A stretch of 13,212 nucleotides of DNA from NCBI GenBank assembly GCA_046726015.1, contig JBKOZS010000212.1, positions 1 through 13,212 on the forward strand, in the 5' to 3' direction. Below are positions 5,237 to 12,448 of the stretch, one piece after another. This DNA comes from QHWT01 sp046726015. GTDB taxonomy: Bacteria; Acidobacteriota; Vicinamibacteria; Vicinamibacterales; 2-12-FULL-66-21. The position numbers and the translations under genes were made by a program. The first letter of the stretch is position 1, and each line of letters opens with the position of its first letter. The notes beneath the pieces are model-generated. The model did no database searches, was not told where the DNA came from, and saw only the letters and a program-made list of their open reading frames with translations.

Positions 5237-5821
5237 ATGAAAACCCTCGACGCGGAAACAATCATTGCCCGCGCAACGCCCGTTGCGCATCAGAAAGCGG
5301 TGGAGATTCAGCCTTACGGACATCTCATTCGCATGCCTATCGCGTTGTCAGAAACGGCCTGCAAGGAAGCGGTCGAGAATCTCAACCAGGTCCTGGCCGA
5401 TACCATGGCCTTGCGCGATTTGTACAAGAAGCACCACTGGCAGATCGCGGGTCCGACGTTCTATCAGCTGCATTTGCTCTTCGACAAGCATGCGGCGGAG
5501 CAGGGCGAGCTCGTTGACTCGATCGCGGAACGGATCCAGTTGCTCGGCGGCATCAGTATCGCCACGGCACACGACGTGGCCGAGACAACGTTGATTCCGC
5601 GGCCGCCGAAGGGCCGCGAGGAGCCTCCCGTGCAGATCTCGCGCCTCCTGCACGCGCACGAGATCGTCATCAAGGAAGCACGTGCGATGGCGCGCCGCGC
5701 CAGCGACGCGGGAGACGATGGCACGAACGATCTGTTGGTGAGCGATATCATCCGGCGCAACGAACTGCAGGTCTGGTTCGTCGCCGAACATGTCGTGGAC
5801 GTACCCCTCGTGCGCGCGTGA
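5237..5821 (+). CDS. dps: Dps-family ferritin-like DNA-protection protein
   Basis: The product (194 residues) belongs to the Dps family, dodecameric mini-ferritins that oxidise Fe(II) with hydrogen peroxide, store the iron and in some cases coat DNA. All five ferroxidase ligands are present with the exact spacing of E. coli Dps: His67, His79, Asp83, Asp94 and Glu98, within HHWQIAGPTFYQLH and DKHAAEQGELVDSIAERI. The N-terminal extension of about 40 residues is basic enough to contact DNA. The C-terminal helix pair includes NELQVWFVAEHV. ATG at 5237 follows GAAGGAG by six bases; an upstream ATG at 5195 lacks such a site. Nine bases after its stop comes the cyclic-nucleotide-binding flavoprotein gene, so the two are very likely one transcript. 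Roles in peroxide and starvation stress are inferred from the family. Confidence 0.93.
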   Translation: MKTLDAETIIARATPVAHQKAVEIQPYGHLIRMPIALSETACKEAVENLNQVLADTMALRDLYKKHHWQIAGPTFYQLHLLFDKHAAEQGELVDSIAERIQLLGGISIATAHDVAETTLIPRPPKGREEPPVQISRLLHAHEIVIKEARAMARRASDAGDDGTNDLLVSDIIRRNELQVWFVAEHVVDVPLVRA

Positions 5822-5830
5822 CCCGACGCC

Positions 5831-7516
5831 ATGGCCGAAGCCGCCCGTTTAACGCCGCCCGTGAGCGCCTCGCACGAGGCGCTGATGTTTCCGACGCTGA
5901 CGCCCGCACAGATCGACGTCATCGCTGCGCACGGAGTCGTGCGTCCGATCGCCCGCGGCGAGGTGCTCATCGAAGCGGGCGATGCGGTTGTGCCGTTCTT
6001 CGTCGTGACGGAGGGGGAAATCGAGATCGTCCAACCCTCGAACGCGGGCGAGAGGCTGGTGGCCATTCACCGGCCCGGCAACTTTACCGGAGAGGTCAAC
6101 TTGATCTCCGGCCGCCGCTCGCTCATGCGAGCGCGCGTGTCCGAGCCGGGCGAGGCGATCGAGCTGACGCGCAGTCAGCTGCTGACGCTCGTGCAGACCA
6201 ACACCAGCATCAGCGAGATCCTGATGCTCGCGTTCATCTATCGACGCGTCGAGCTGGTGGCGCACGGGCTTGGCGATGTCGTCCTGATTGGCTCGCTGCA
6301 CTCGGCCGCAACGCTTCGGATCAGGGAATTTCTCACTCGTAACGGCCATCCGTTCGCGTATGTGGACCTGGATCGTGACCCGGACGTCCAGGACTTGCTG
6401 GATCATTTCCAAATCTCGGCGGCCGATATACCGGTGCTGATCTGCCGCGGCGATGTGGTGCTGCGCAATCCCGGTAATCAGAAGATTGCTGACTGCCTCG
6501 GGTTCAACCAGGGTATCGATCCGACGCACGTGCGTGACGTCGTGATCGTCGGGGCCGGGCCCGCCGGGCTCGCAGCGGCCGTCTACGGCGCGTCGGAAGG
6601 ACTCGATGTGCTGGTGATCGAGTCCAGCTCGCCGGGCGGCCAGGCCGGTTCGAGCTCGAGAATCGAGAACTACCTCGGGTTCCCGACCGGCATCTCGGGC
6701 CAGGAACTGGCCGGCCGCGCATACGCCCAGGCGCAGAAATTCGGCGCGGAGGTTCTCGTCGCCAGGGGAGCGGCCGCGCTCACCTGCGATCGGAAGCCGT
6801 ACAGCATCGAGACCGAAGCCGGTCAACGCGTCCCGGCGCGAACCGTGATCATCGCCACCGGCGCGCAATATCGAAAACCGGCTCTCGACAACCTCTCGCG
6901 CTTCGAAGGCGCCGGCGTCTACTACAGTGCCACGTTCATGGAAGCGCAGCTGTGCACCGGCGAAGAGGTCATCGTCGTGGGCGGCGGCAATTCGGCCGGC
7001 CAAGCTGCCGTGTTCCTCGCGCAGACCACGAAACGCGTGCACATGCTGGTCCGCTCGAACGGGCTTGCAGACACGATGTCTCGCTATCTGATCCGGCGGA
7101 TCGAAGACATCGCGACGATCGAGGTGAGAACGAACACCGAGATCGTTGCCCTCGACGGCACGGGATCTCTCGAGCGCGTCACCTGGCGCGACAACCGAAC
7201 GGGGCAGACGACCACTCACGATATCCGGCACGTCTTCCTGATGATGGGCGCGCTCCCGAATTCAAGGTGGCTGAACGGGTGTGTCGCCGTCGATGCCAAA
7301 GGATTCATCAAGACCGGGCCGGATCTCTCGAAAGACGACCTCGCGGCCGCCCAATGGCCGCTGAGGCGATCGCCGCATCTGCTCGAAACCAGCCTCCCCG
7401 GCGTGTTCGCGGTCGGCGACGTCCGGGGCGGCAATATCAAGCGCGTCGCGTCGGCCGTTGGCGAAGGATCGATTGCCGTCGCGTTCGTACACCAGGCGCT
7501 GGCCGCAGGTGAGTGA
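5831..7516 (+). CDS. Three-domain flavoprotein: cyclic-nucleotide-binding + glutaredoxin-like + thioredoxin-reductase-like, without CxxC motifs
   Basis: The product (561 residues) is probably a cytoplasmic FAD/NAD(P)H oxidoreductase controlled by a nucleotide. Residues about 20-140 are a cNMP-binding domain: ARGEVLIEAGD and FTGEVNLISGRRSL, where Glu88 and Arg96-Ser97 match the cAMP-contact residues of the CRP phosphate cassette. Residues 149-228 have a glutaredoxin-like fold with a cis-proline motif (ADIPVLI), but HSAA stands where CxxC would be. From 236 on is the reductase: FAD motif GAGPAG (241-246), NAD(P) motif GGGNSAG (384-390) and the C-terminal FAD motif VFAVGD. The redox-active CATC of thioredoxin reductase is replaced by SATF (366-369), and the five cysteines (205, 222, 319, 375, 484) form no pair. 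It therefore cannot act as a normal thioredoxin reductase. The spacing of nine bases to dps suggests a shared role in iron or peroxide chemistry. No clear ribosome binding site is present, so translation may be coupled. Confidence 0.9.
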   Translation: MAEAARLTPPVSASHEALMFPTLTPAQIDVIAAHGVVRPIARGEVLIEAGDAVVPFFVVTEGEIEIVQPSNAGERLVAIHRPGNFTGEVNLISGRRSLMRARVSEPGEAIELTRSQLLTLVQTNTSISEILMLAFIYRRVELVAHGLGDVVLIGSLHSAATLRIREFLTRNGHPFAYVDLDRDPDVQDLLDHFQISAADIPVLICRGDVVLRNPGNQKIADCLGFNQGIDPTHVRDVVIVGAGPAGLAAAVYGASEGLDVLVIESSSPGGQAGSSSRIENYLGFPTGISGQELAGRAYAQAQKFGAEVLVARGAAALTCDRKPYSIETEAGQRVPARTVIIATGAQYRKPALDNLSRFEGAGVYYSATFMEAQLCTGEEVIVVGGGNSAGQAAVFLAQTTKRVHMLVRSNGLADTMSRYLIRRIEDIATIEVRTNTEIVALDGTGSLERVTWRDNRTGQTTTHDIRHVFLMMGALPNSRWLNGCVAVDAKGFIKTGPDLSKDDLAAAQWPLRRSPHLLETSLPGVFAVGDVRGGNIKRVASAVGEGSIAVAFVHQALAAGE

Positions 7517-7552
7517 CGAAGGAGGCCTTGCGCCGTTGTGGCCGGCTGACCC

Positions 7553-10063
7553 TCACGGCTTGCTCGACGACACGACGAATCCAATCGACCGCTGGATCGG
7601 ATTGAAGAACCGGCCGAAGTCCGGCGATGTGACGTTGGCCTGGACGTCGCGCTCGTTCCCCGTGTCGAAGGCGTTGTAGATCTTGATGCCGGCGGTGAAG
7701 CCGTATTTGCGAAAACGCATCGGCCGCGCGAGCGTGAAGTCGAGCGACGACACGCTGGGAAGCCGGCCCGACTCGTTGCGCGGCCCGACGAAATCCTGGA
7801 ATTCATTCACGGCCGACCACGGGAAACCGGTGCGCCACTCGTAGACCGGTGAGAACACCCACTTGCCGCCCACGCCGATCGTCCCCCGCACGATCATCCG
7901 ATTCGGCACGTCCGTCGGACTGAGCGCGTTCTCGTTCGGCCTGATGATGGGATTCCGGAAGTTGCCATAGAACTGGTCGAAGTCGTTGAGATCGCGCGTG
8001 CTGTGCGACCGCACGTAGGAGACGGTCAAATCACGGTGTTCGCTCGCGAGATACCGCCCCGTGGTTTCGAACTCCCAGTACTTCGACGCGCCGGTGGACG
8101 AGAGCGTGAGCAGGCCGCCGCTGGCGTCTGGATTCACGATGTAGGCGTGCGAGCCCTCGCGATGGAGGTAGGCCGCCTTGAAGAAGAAGCGGCGGCCGAA
8201 TCGCTGGTCCCACGCGGCGGTCTGCACGATGCTCTCGGGTGTCTTCAGCGAACCGTCGAGGACGTGGGCAAACGTCACTGGCCCGCCGAGCGGCTGGCCG
8301 TCGGCAGCAAACCGCGTGGCGGTCTGCACCTCGTATTGCGTAAACGCGCCGACCGTCAGCGGGGTTCGTTCCGAGAATTTTCCAAACCCGCCCCGGAGAA
8401 TCCCGCGGCCCTCGGGAAGCAGGCTCACGGACATCCCCGCGCGCGGCGAGTAATTCACTTTCTCGACCACGTCGTCGCGGTCGGTGCGGATTCCGAGCTC
8501 GAAAATCAGCCGATCGTTGACGCGCCACCGATCCTGGACGAACAGGGCGAACTCCGTGCCGCTGATATCGGGGTGCGTCAGGGGTGGAGAGTACGTGGAT
8601 CGCTCGGCAAGCGAGCCGTCAAGGCGCCGCACATCGACCTGCTGGCTGAAGCTGTCGCCAACGAAACCCGAGTGCTGGAGGTCGAGACCCGCCTTGAACA
8701 GGTGCTGACCCGCCCACCGCTCCTTCGAGTAGGTCACCGCGCTGACCAGCTGCAGGCTGTCGACATTGCGCTCCTGCCGGCTGAAGAAGTTCCCGCTCTG
8801 GCTTTGCGGCGCGTAAACCATCGGCAGCTCGCCCTTGCTCTTCTGATCGACCTCGAAGTGACGCACGGCGACAGTCGACTCGAGCACCGCGTTTGCCGAG
8901 AGAATCAGCCGATCGACAGCCCCCGCCGAAAAGCCTTCCTGCGTGAACCTCGGCGCGGTTTCTTCGGGCCGGAACGTCGACATGGTCGCGTTCGAGATCT
9001 TGCGCGGGAAGTAGATCACGCCGCCCGTGAGCGCGTGACGTGAGGACAAGACGGCATCCAGCCGCGTGAACGAATCGAAGCTGTCGAGACCGAGCTGTGG
9101 CTCGCCGGGGAGGCTCCTGACCGGCGTCCGCACGTACCGATATTGCAGGTATTGGCCGAACAGCAGGCGATCGCGTTTGAGCGGCCCGGAGATCGAGAGG
9201 CGGGGTTCGAACTTGTTGACGAACGCGAAGCCCTTGCCGAAGCCGGGGACCAGGTTGTCAGGCTTGATGATCCAGTCGTTCGTTCCGCGCTTGGTGCGCA
9301 CCTGCGTGACACTCGTGGAGAATCGGCCGTACTCCGCCGCGAACGGGTTCGACAAGACTTCCACCGACTCCACGGCGCCGCTCGGCAGCTCCAGATCGAA
9401 ATCGCCGGTAGAAGGGTCGTTGAGGCTCGCACTACTCACCTGGAGGGCGCCGCTCGTCGGTGCGCCCCCCTTGATGCGCAGGCGCCCCTCGGGACCACGG
9501 ATGATGCTCGGCAACAGCGTCAGAAGCGACTGGAAATCGTCACCGGCAAGTGGCTGGATGTCCATCTTCGCACCCGACAGCGCATCGCTGACCGCGACCG
9601 GCTGCAGGCTCTCTGTCGGCGAATTGGCCGGCACCACGACCTCGACGCTCTCGCGCACGAACGTGAGCCGCATCTCCACCAGCACCTGTTCCCTCTCGCC
9701 ACTGCTGACTGTAAACGGCGCCGACTCGGTGTCGGCAAAACCCTCGCGGACGGCGCGAATGCCATAACGGCCTGGAGTCACATCCGGGAAAGTCACCTGC
9801 CCGACCGCATCGCTTGTCGTCTCACCAACGACGACGTTGCGGTCAAGGTCGCGCAACTCAACTTGCACGGCCGGTATGCGGATGCCCTCGACCGCGATCG
9901 TCACTACGATCCGTCCGACCGTCGCCGGCTGTGTACTGGCCGCCTGAGGAAACGCATGCCAGGCGAGAAGGAAACGGGGCAGAAGCGAGGAGGCACCGGC
10001 AGCAGGGCTGCTCGTGCCGATCAACAAGAGAAGAGCAGTGATCATACGGGTCATAAACAGCAT
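7553..10063 (-). CDS. TonB-dependent-receptor-type outer-membrane protein with N-terminal carboxypeptidase-regulatory-like domain
   Basis: From the ATG at 10063 the product has 836 residues. A signal peptide (MITALLLLIGTSSPAAG and a following hydrophobic stretch) leads to a carboxypeptidase-regulatory-like beta-sandwich at about 50-143, with VTIAVEGIRIPAVQVELRDL and the typical VTFPDVTPGRYGIRAVREGF. A plug domain follows at about 150-265: DFQSLLTLLPSIIRGPEGRL, LRIKGG and SGAVESVEVLSNPFAAEYGR. The rest is a beta-barrel with many aromatic strands, including FELGIRTDRDD, YSPRAGMSVSL and KYGFTAGIKIYNAFDTGNER near the end. Such OAR-like receptors import large or scarce nutrients with TonB energy; the substrate is unknown and no TonB, ExbB/D or SusD partner is in the window. 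The start is uncertain: ATGs at 10063, 10054 and 10045 all keep a signal peptide and none has a good ribosome binding site. The open frame continues to 10474 but looks non-coding there. Confidence 0.85.
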   Translation of the reverse strand: MLFMTRMITALLLLIGTSSPAAGASSLLPRFLLAWHAFPQAASTQPATVGRIVVTIAVEGIRIPAVQVELRDLDRNVVVGETTSDAVGQVTFPDVTPGRYGIRAVREGFADTESAPFTVSSGEREQVLVEMRLTFVRESVEVVVPANSPTESLQPVAVSDALSGAKMDIQPLAGDDFQSLLTLLPSIIRGPEGRLRIKGGAPTSGALQVSSASLNDPSTGDFDLELPSGAVESVEVLSNPFAAEYGRFSTSVTQVRTKRGTNDWIIKPDNLVPGFGKGFAFVNKFEPRLSISGPLKRDRLLFGQYLQYRYVRTPVRSLPGEPQLGLDSFDSFTRLDAVLSSRHALTGGVIYFPRKISNATMSTFRPEETAPRFTQEGFSAGAVDRLILSANAVLESTVAVRHFEVDQKSKGELPMVYAPQSQSGNFFSRQERNVDSLQLVSAVTYSKERWAGQHLFKAGLDLQHSGFVGDSFSQQVDVRRLDGSLAERSTYSPPLTHPDISGTEFALFVQDRWRVNDRLIFELGIRTDRDDVVEKVNYSPRAGMSVSLLPEGRGILRGGFGKFSERTPLTVGAFTQYEVQTATRFAADGQPLGGPVTFAHVLDGSLKTPESIVQTAAWDQRFGRRFFFKAAYLHREGSHAYIVNPDASGGLLTLSSTGASKYWEFETTGRYLASEHRDLTVSYVRSHSTRDLNDFDQFYGNFRNPIIRPNENALSPTDVPNRMIVRGTIGVGGKWVFSPVYEWRTGFPWSAVNEFQDFVGPRNESGRLPSVSSLDFTLARPMRFRKYGFTAGIKIYNAFDTGNERDVQANVTSPDFGRFFNPIQRSIGFVVSSSKP

Positions 10064-10415
10064 CGATGACAACGACGGGGCCCATATTCGCAATGAACGC
10101 GATCTCGGACGTGTTCGGAAGGACGTATCGTAGCTCACAAGGCTAACGTGCCGGTCGTGTCGCGCGCACCTGTAAAAATTTGCGTAGACGATACGCGGCT
10201 GCGCAGGCCTGTTCACACGGTACGGGATACTCGACTCGTGCGCCGTAAGGCCTCGCGCGAGTTCGCGCTCGTCATTCTGCATCGACTGGCGTATCCTTAC
10301 CCGCGACGCTGGATCCCGTGGGGCCCTTCCCTGGACCAGTCGCACTTCCGCCTGTCTCCTTCGCGGCGTCCCAGCGCTGCGCCCGTGCTGGCATCGCTCG
10401 GCAACAGGAGGTCTC
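10064..10415. other. Divergent intergenic region, 352 bases, no gene seen
   Basis: The region separates the receptor gene (minus) from the two-gene unit at 10416 (plus) and should hold both promoters. It contains one AT-rich patch (GTAAAAATTTGC, about 10172-10183), a possible promoter core, but no convincing -35/-10 pair. Reading frames crossing it are rich in Arg and Ser and look like chance frames. No tRNA or clear hairpin was seen. Confidence 0.4.
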
Positions 10416-11159
10416 GTGAGACTGTTCATCTGGAGCTTGTCCGCGACGCTGCTGGCCATACCGACTGTCCCCACTGTGCCCCTGGTTGGCGGCGATCCCG
10501 CACCGACCGTGGAAGCCGTGAGCCGGTTTCTCGCGCGGCGCGAGCCTCCGGTCGCCAGCGCGATTGCGCTGCGTCACCTGGAGGCGACGACGCGGGGTGG
10601 CTCGATGAGGGGCTGGATCGATGCCTGCACGATGCTTGACGGCAATACGCTCCGCTACTGGATCGTAGGGGAAGGGGGATCCGGCGCGGTGCGCAAGCGC
10701 GCACTCGTCGCCGCGCTCGAGGGAGAGAAGAAGGCGCGCAGGGACACGGGCGCGCGCGCGGCTCTCGATCCGGCGAACTACGAGTTCACTCCTGAAATCG
10801 CCGAAGAGGGCCTGCTGCGCGTCGGCCTCAAACCGCGCCGCAAAGACGCCATGCTCATAGAAGGCAACATGTTCCTCTCGCCTGATGGTGCCGATCTCGT
10901 TCGCATCGAGGGACGGCTGGTCAAGGCCCCTTCATTCTGGACGCGCCAGGTGCGCGTGGTGCGGCGCTACGCGCGCACCGCTGGTGTGCGCGTGCCGGTG
11001 TCGATGGAATCCACCGCCAAGGTGCTCATCGTCGGCACCTCCACGTTCGCGATGACGTATCGCTACCTCTCGATCAACGGCGAGCCCGTTCCACAGGATC
11101 TGGGGCCGGGAGCAGACGCGCAGGTCTGCGCCGAGTCGCCCGCGGTGGCCGCGCGATGA
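10416..11159 (+). CDS. Exported protein with a possible LolA-like fold
   Basis: The product (247 residues, GTG start) begins MRLFIWSLSATLLAIPTVP, a Sec signal peptide. The next part, EAVSRFLARREPPVASAIAL, is a helix followed by repeated short strands; later segments such as LLRVGLKPRRKDAMLIEGNM, FLSPDGADLVRIEGRLV and STFAMTYRYLSINGEPV alternate as in the open beta-barrel of LolA/LppX-like lipoprotein-carrier or lipid-binding proteins. This resemblance is by pattern only. AGGAGG ends four bases before the GTG, which fixes the start. The stop overlaps the next start (ATGA at 11156-11159), so both proteins are probably made together, by translational coupling. Expected location is the periplasm or outer membrane. 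Confidence 0.78.
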   Translation: MRLFIWSLSATLLAIPTVPTVPLVGGDPAPTVEAVSRFLARREPPVASAIALRHLEATTRGGSMRGWIDACTMLDGNTLRYWIVGEGGSGAVRKRALVAALEGEKKARRDTGARAALDPANYEFTPEIAEEGLLRVGLKPRRKDAMLIEGNMFLSPDGADLVRIEGRLVKAPSFWTRQVRVVRRYARTAGVRVPVSMESTAKVLIVGTSTFAMTYRYLSINGEPVPQDLGPGADAQVCAESPAVAAR

Positions 11160-12025
11160 CCGGCGCCGTGAAAATGATCGCCATCCTGGCGGTAGCGGGA
11201 GCGGTCATGCTCCCACAGTCTGCCGCCGAGCATCACGAGCGTGGTGTGGACCTTCATCTGCAGGGCGCTGTAGCGAAGGCGAGCGCCGAATACGCCAGGG
11301 CCCTGGCGCTCGATCCGCCGCGGCAGCCCACGGCGGACGAGCGCAGGCTCGTCGAACGTCTCGCGCCCAGGGTGTTCGTTACCGCGTCCGAGCCGTTTGG
11401 CCTGCGCGATTTCGCCGCGATCGTGCATCCAGAGGAATCGGTCATTGCGTATCACTTCTTCTGGGATGACGACATCGACTTTCCGGACGATAACGAGCCG
11501 TGCGACCACGAGGTCGTGTGGGTGCGCTACGGAACGGACGGCCGCCTCGCGGGCCTCGACACATATTTCCACGGGCGCGTGATCGATGGCGGCTCGGCGT
11601 CTCTCGAGGATGCGGCCGCGCACGATCAACGTCCCGCCGTTTACGTGCAATGGGGGAAACACGGGTCGATGCCCGCCGGCTGGCAAACGCAGCAGATTGA
11701 AGCGGACGAAGGGGACCGCGAGGCTGAATATCTCCCGGTCGGCGAGTCCGTCACGCTCGAGCGCTACAACCGCGCCGCGTTCCAGAAGCTGACGAAGGAT
11801 GGCGCGCGCGCGGCGGACCATCCACGTGCAAGACGCGGTGGTTGGCCGCGCCGGTTCAACGGCACGTGGACGGATTTTTCGACGTTTCCACGCGCCGTCG
11901 ACGCGCTCGGCCTGCTACAGACGAAGAAGATGGTGCTGGTGTCGCGCTGGAACAGCGCCACCATCAACCAGCGCTTCCTGCGCTACAACTTCAAACCGAA
12001 ACTGGAGTGGCCTGGCGAAGAGTAG
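11156..12025 (+). CDS. Exported protein of unknown function, with a motif reminiscent of Vps62/NPP1-type proteins
   Basis: The product (289 residues) has an N-terminal hydrophobic segment (MIAILAVAGAVMLPQSAA) that should serve as a signal peptide. Residues 25-55 resemble one TPR-like helix pair (HERGVDLHLQGAVAKASAEY, ARALALDP). The main domain holds acidic and aromatic motifs: YHFFWDDDIDFPDDNEPCDH followed by EVVWVRYG at 99-126, and PAVYVQWGKHGSMPAGW at 160-176. The order 'D-x-E-x-V-x-V' then 'Y-V-x-x-G-K/S-H' recalls Vps62/DUF946 and NPP1-like folds, where such residues bind a metal. This is a weak, remembered similarity. The start overlaps the preceding stop by four bases, so the pair forms an operon. 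The C-terminal KMVLVSRWNSATINQRFLRY is distinct and unassigned. A GC-rich repeat follows directly. Confidence 0.72.
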   Translation: MTGAVKMIAILAVAGAVMLPQSAAEHHERGVDLHLQGAVAKASAEYARALALDPPRQPTADERRLVERLAPRVFVTASEPFGLRDFAAIVHPEESVIAYHFFWDDDIDFPDDNEPCDHEVVWVRYGTDGRLAGLDTYFHGRVIDGGSASLEDAAAHDQRPAVYVQWGKHGSMPAGWQTQQIEADEGDREAEYLPVGESVTLERYNRAAFQKLTKDGARAADHPRARRGGWPRRFNGTWTDFSTFPRAVDALGLLQTKKMVLVSRWNSATINQRFLRYNFKPKLEWPGEE

Positions 12026-12029
12026 CGGT

Positions 12030-12111
12030 CAGTCGCCGCCATCACCTCCGCCGCCACCGTCACAGCCGCCATCACCGGCGCCGCTGTCGCCGGCGCCGCA
12101 GTCCACTGACC
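12030..12111. repeat. GC-rich imperfect tandem repeat (about 30-base period)
   Basis: A 12-base unit GCCGCCATCACC occurs at 12035-12046 and again at 12065-12076, exactly 30 bases later; aligned in full the two 30-base units share about 21 positions, and a third unit is degenerate. A second direct repeat, CCGGCGCCGC, occurs twice within 12075-12099. The tract fills most of the 123-base gap between two convergent genes. It would encode a Pro/Ser-rich peptide on the plus strand and a Gly/Asp/Cys-rich peptide on the minus strand. Confidence 0.6.
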
Positions 12112-12148
12112 CGCTGCCGCTATGATTCGGCAATCGCGATTTGACAAT

Positions 12149-12409
12149 CTACGGCGTCCTCTCGGTCAGATGTTCTCGGAGCCGCTGATCGACTTCCTGC
12201 CGGAACGCCTGTTCGGAACCCTCGCGATTGACGCCAACGATCACCTGGCATGGCTCAGTGTGGCACCCGCGAATGCCGAGAATCACCTCGGCATAACGAG
12301 ATCCGGCCTTCGCCGCGGTGACACCGAGCAATTCGACCGTCGGGTGATTCGTAGAGATGACCTCACCGGCAATCCGCCTGGCTTCCGCTAGAGTCAGCTG
12401 CTTTGCCAT
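12149..12409 (-). CDS. Small conserved-looking protein downstream of polyphosphate kinase (86 residues)
   Basis: The product begins MAKQLTLAEARRIAGEVIST and continues with NHPTVELLGVTAAK, GSRYAEVILGIRGCHTEPCQ, VIVGVNREG and a terminal helix QAFRQEVDQRLREHL. The helix, strand, strand, helix order suggests a compact alpha/beta domain. Two cysteines in GCHTEPC (C-x4-C spacing with a histidine between) could form a disulfide or bind a metal. No signal peptide or membrane segment is present. GAGG five bases before the ATG supports the start. It lies 39 bases after the polyphosphate kinase stop on the same strand, so it is probably co-transcribed. I do not recognise a named family; the link to polyphosphate is by neighbourhood only. 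Confidence 0.7.
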   Translation of the reverse strand: MAKQLTLAEARRIAGEVISTNHPTVELLGVTAAKAGSRYAEVILGIRGCHTEPCQVIVGVNREGSEQAFRQEVDQRLREHLTERTP

Positions 12410-12448
12410 GGGAGCCTCGGTCGCGAGTGTTGCAACTGCGGGGCCGAA

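Noticed and set aside
6540..6720. Possible complete thioredoxin reductase (trxB) call
   Set aside because: The FAD and NAD(P) motifs fit, but the CATC active site is SATF and there is no other cysteine pair, so a trxB symbol would mislead.
5849..7231. 460-codon open frame antisense to the flavoprotein gene
   Set aside because: It is very rich in Arg, Asp, His and Gly with no recognisable domain, as expected for the antisense of a high-GC gene. The flavoprotein on the other strand has clear motifs throughout.
8003..9043. 346-codon plus-strand frame across the receptor gene
   Set aside because: Antisense shadow of the TonB-dependent-receptor barrel; no domain, signal peptide or ribosome binding site.
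9143..10069. 308-codon plus-strand frame across the receptor N-terminus
   Set aside because: Antisense of the plug and regulatory-like domains; Arg/His/Asp-rich without recognisable motifs.
10064..10474. N-terminal extension of the receptor to an ATG at 10474
   Set aside because: The added 137 residues are Arg/Ser-rich, would bury the signal peptide inside the protein and would overlap the divergent gene at 10416.
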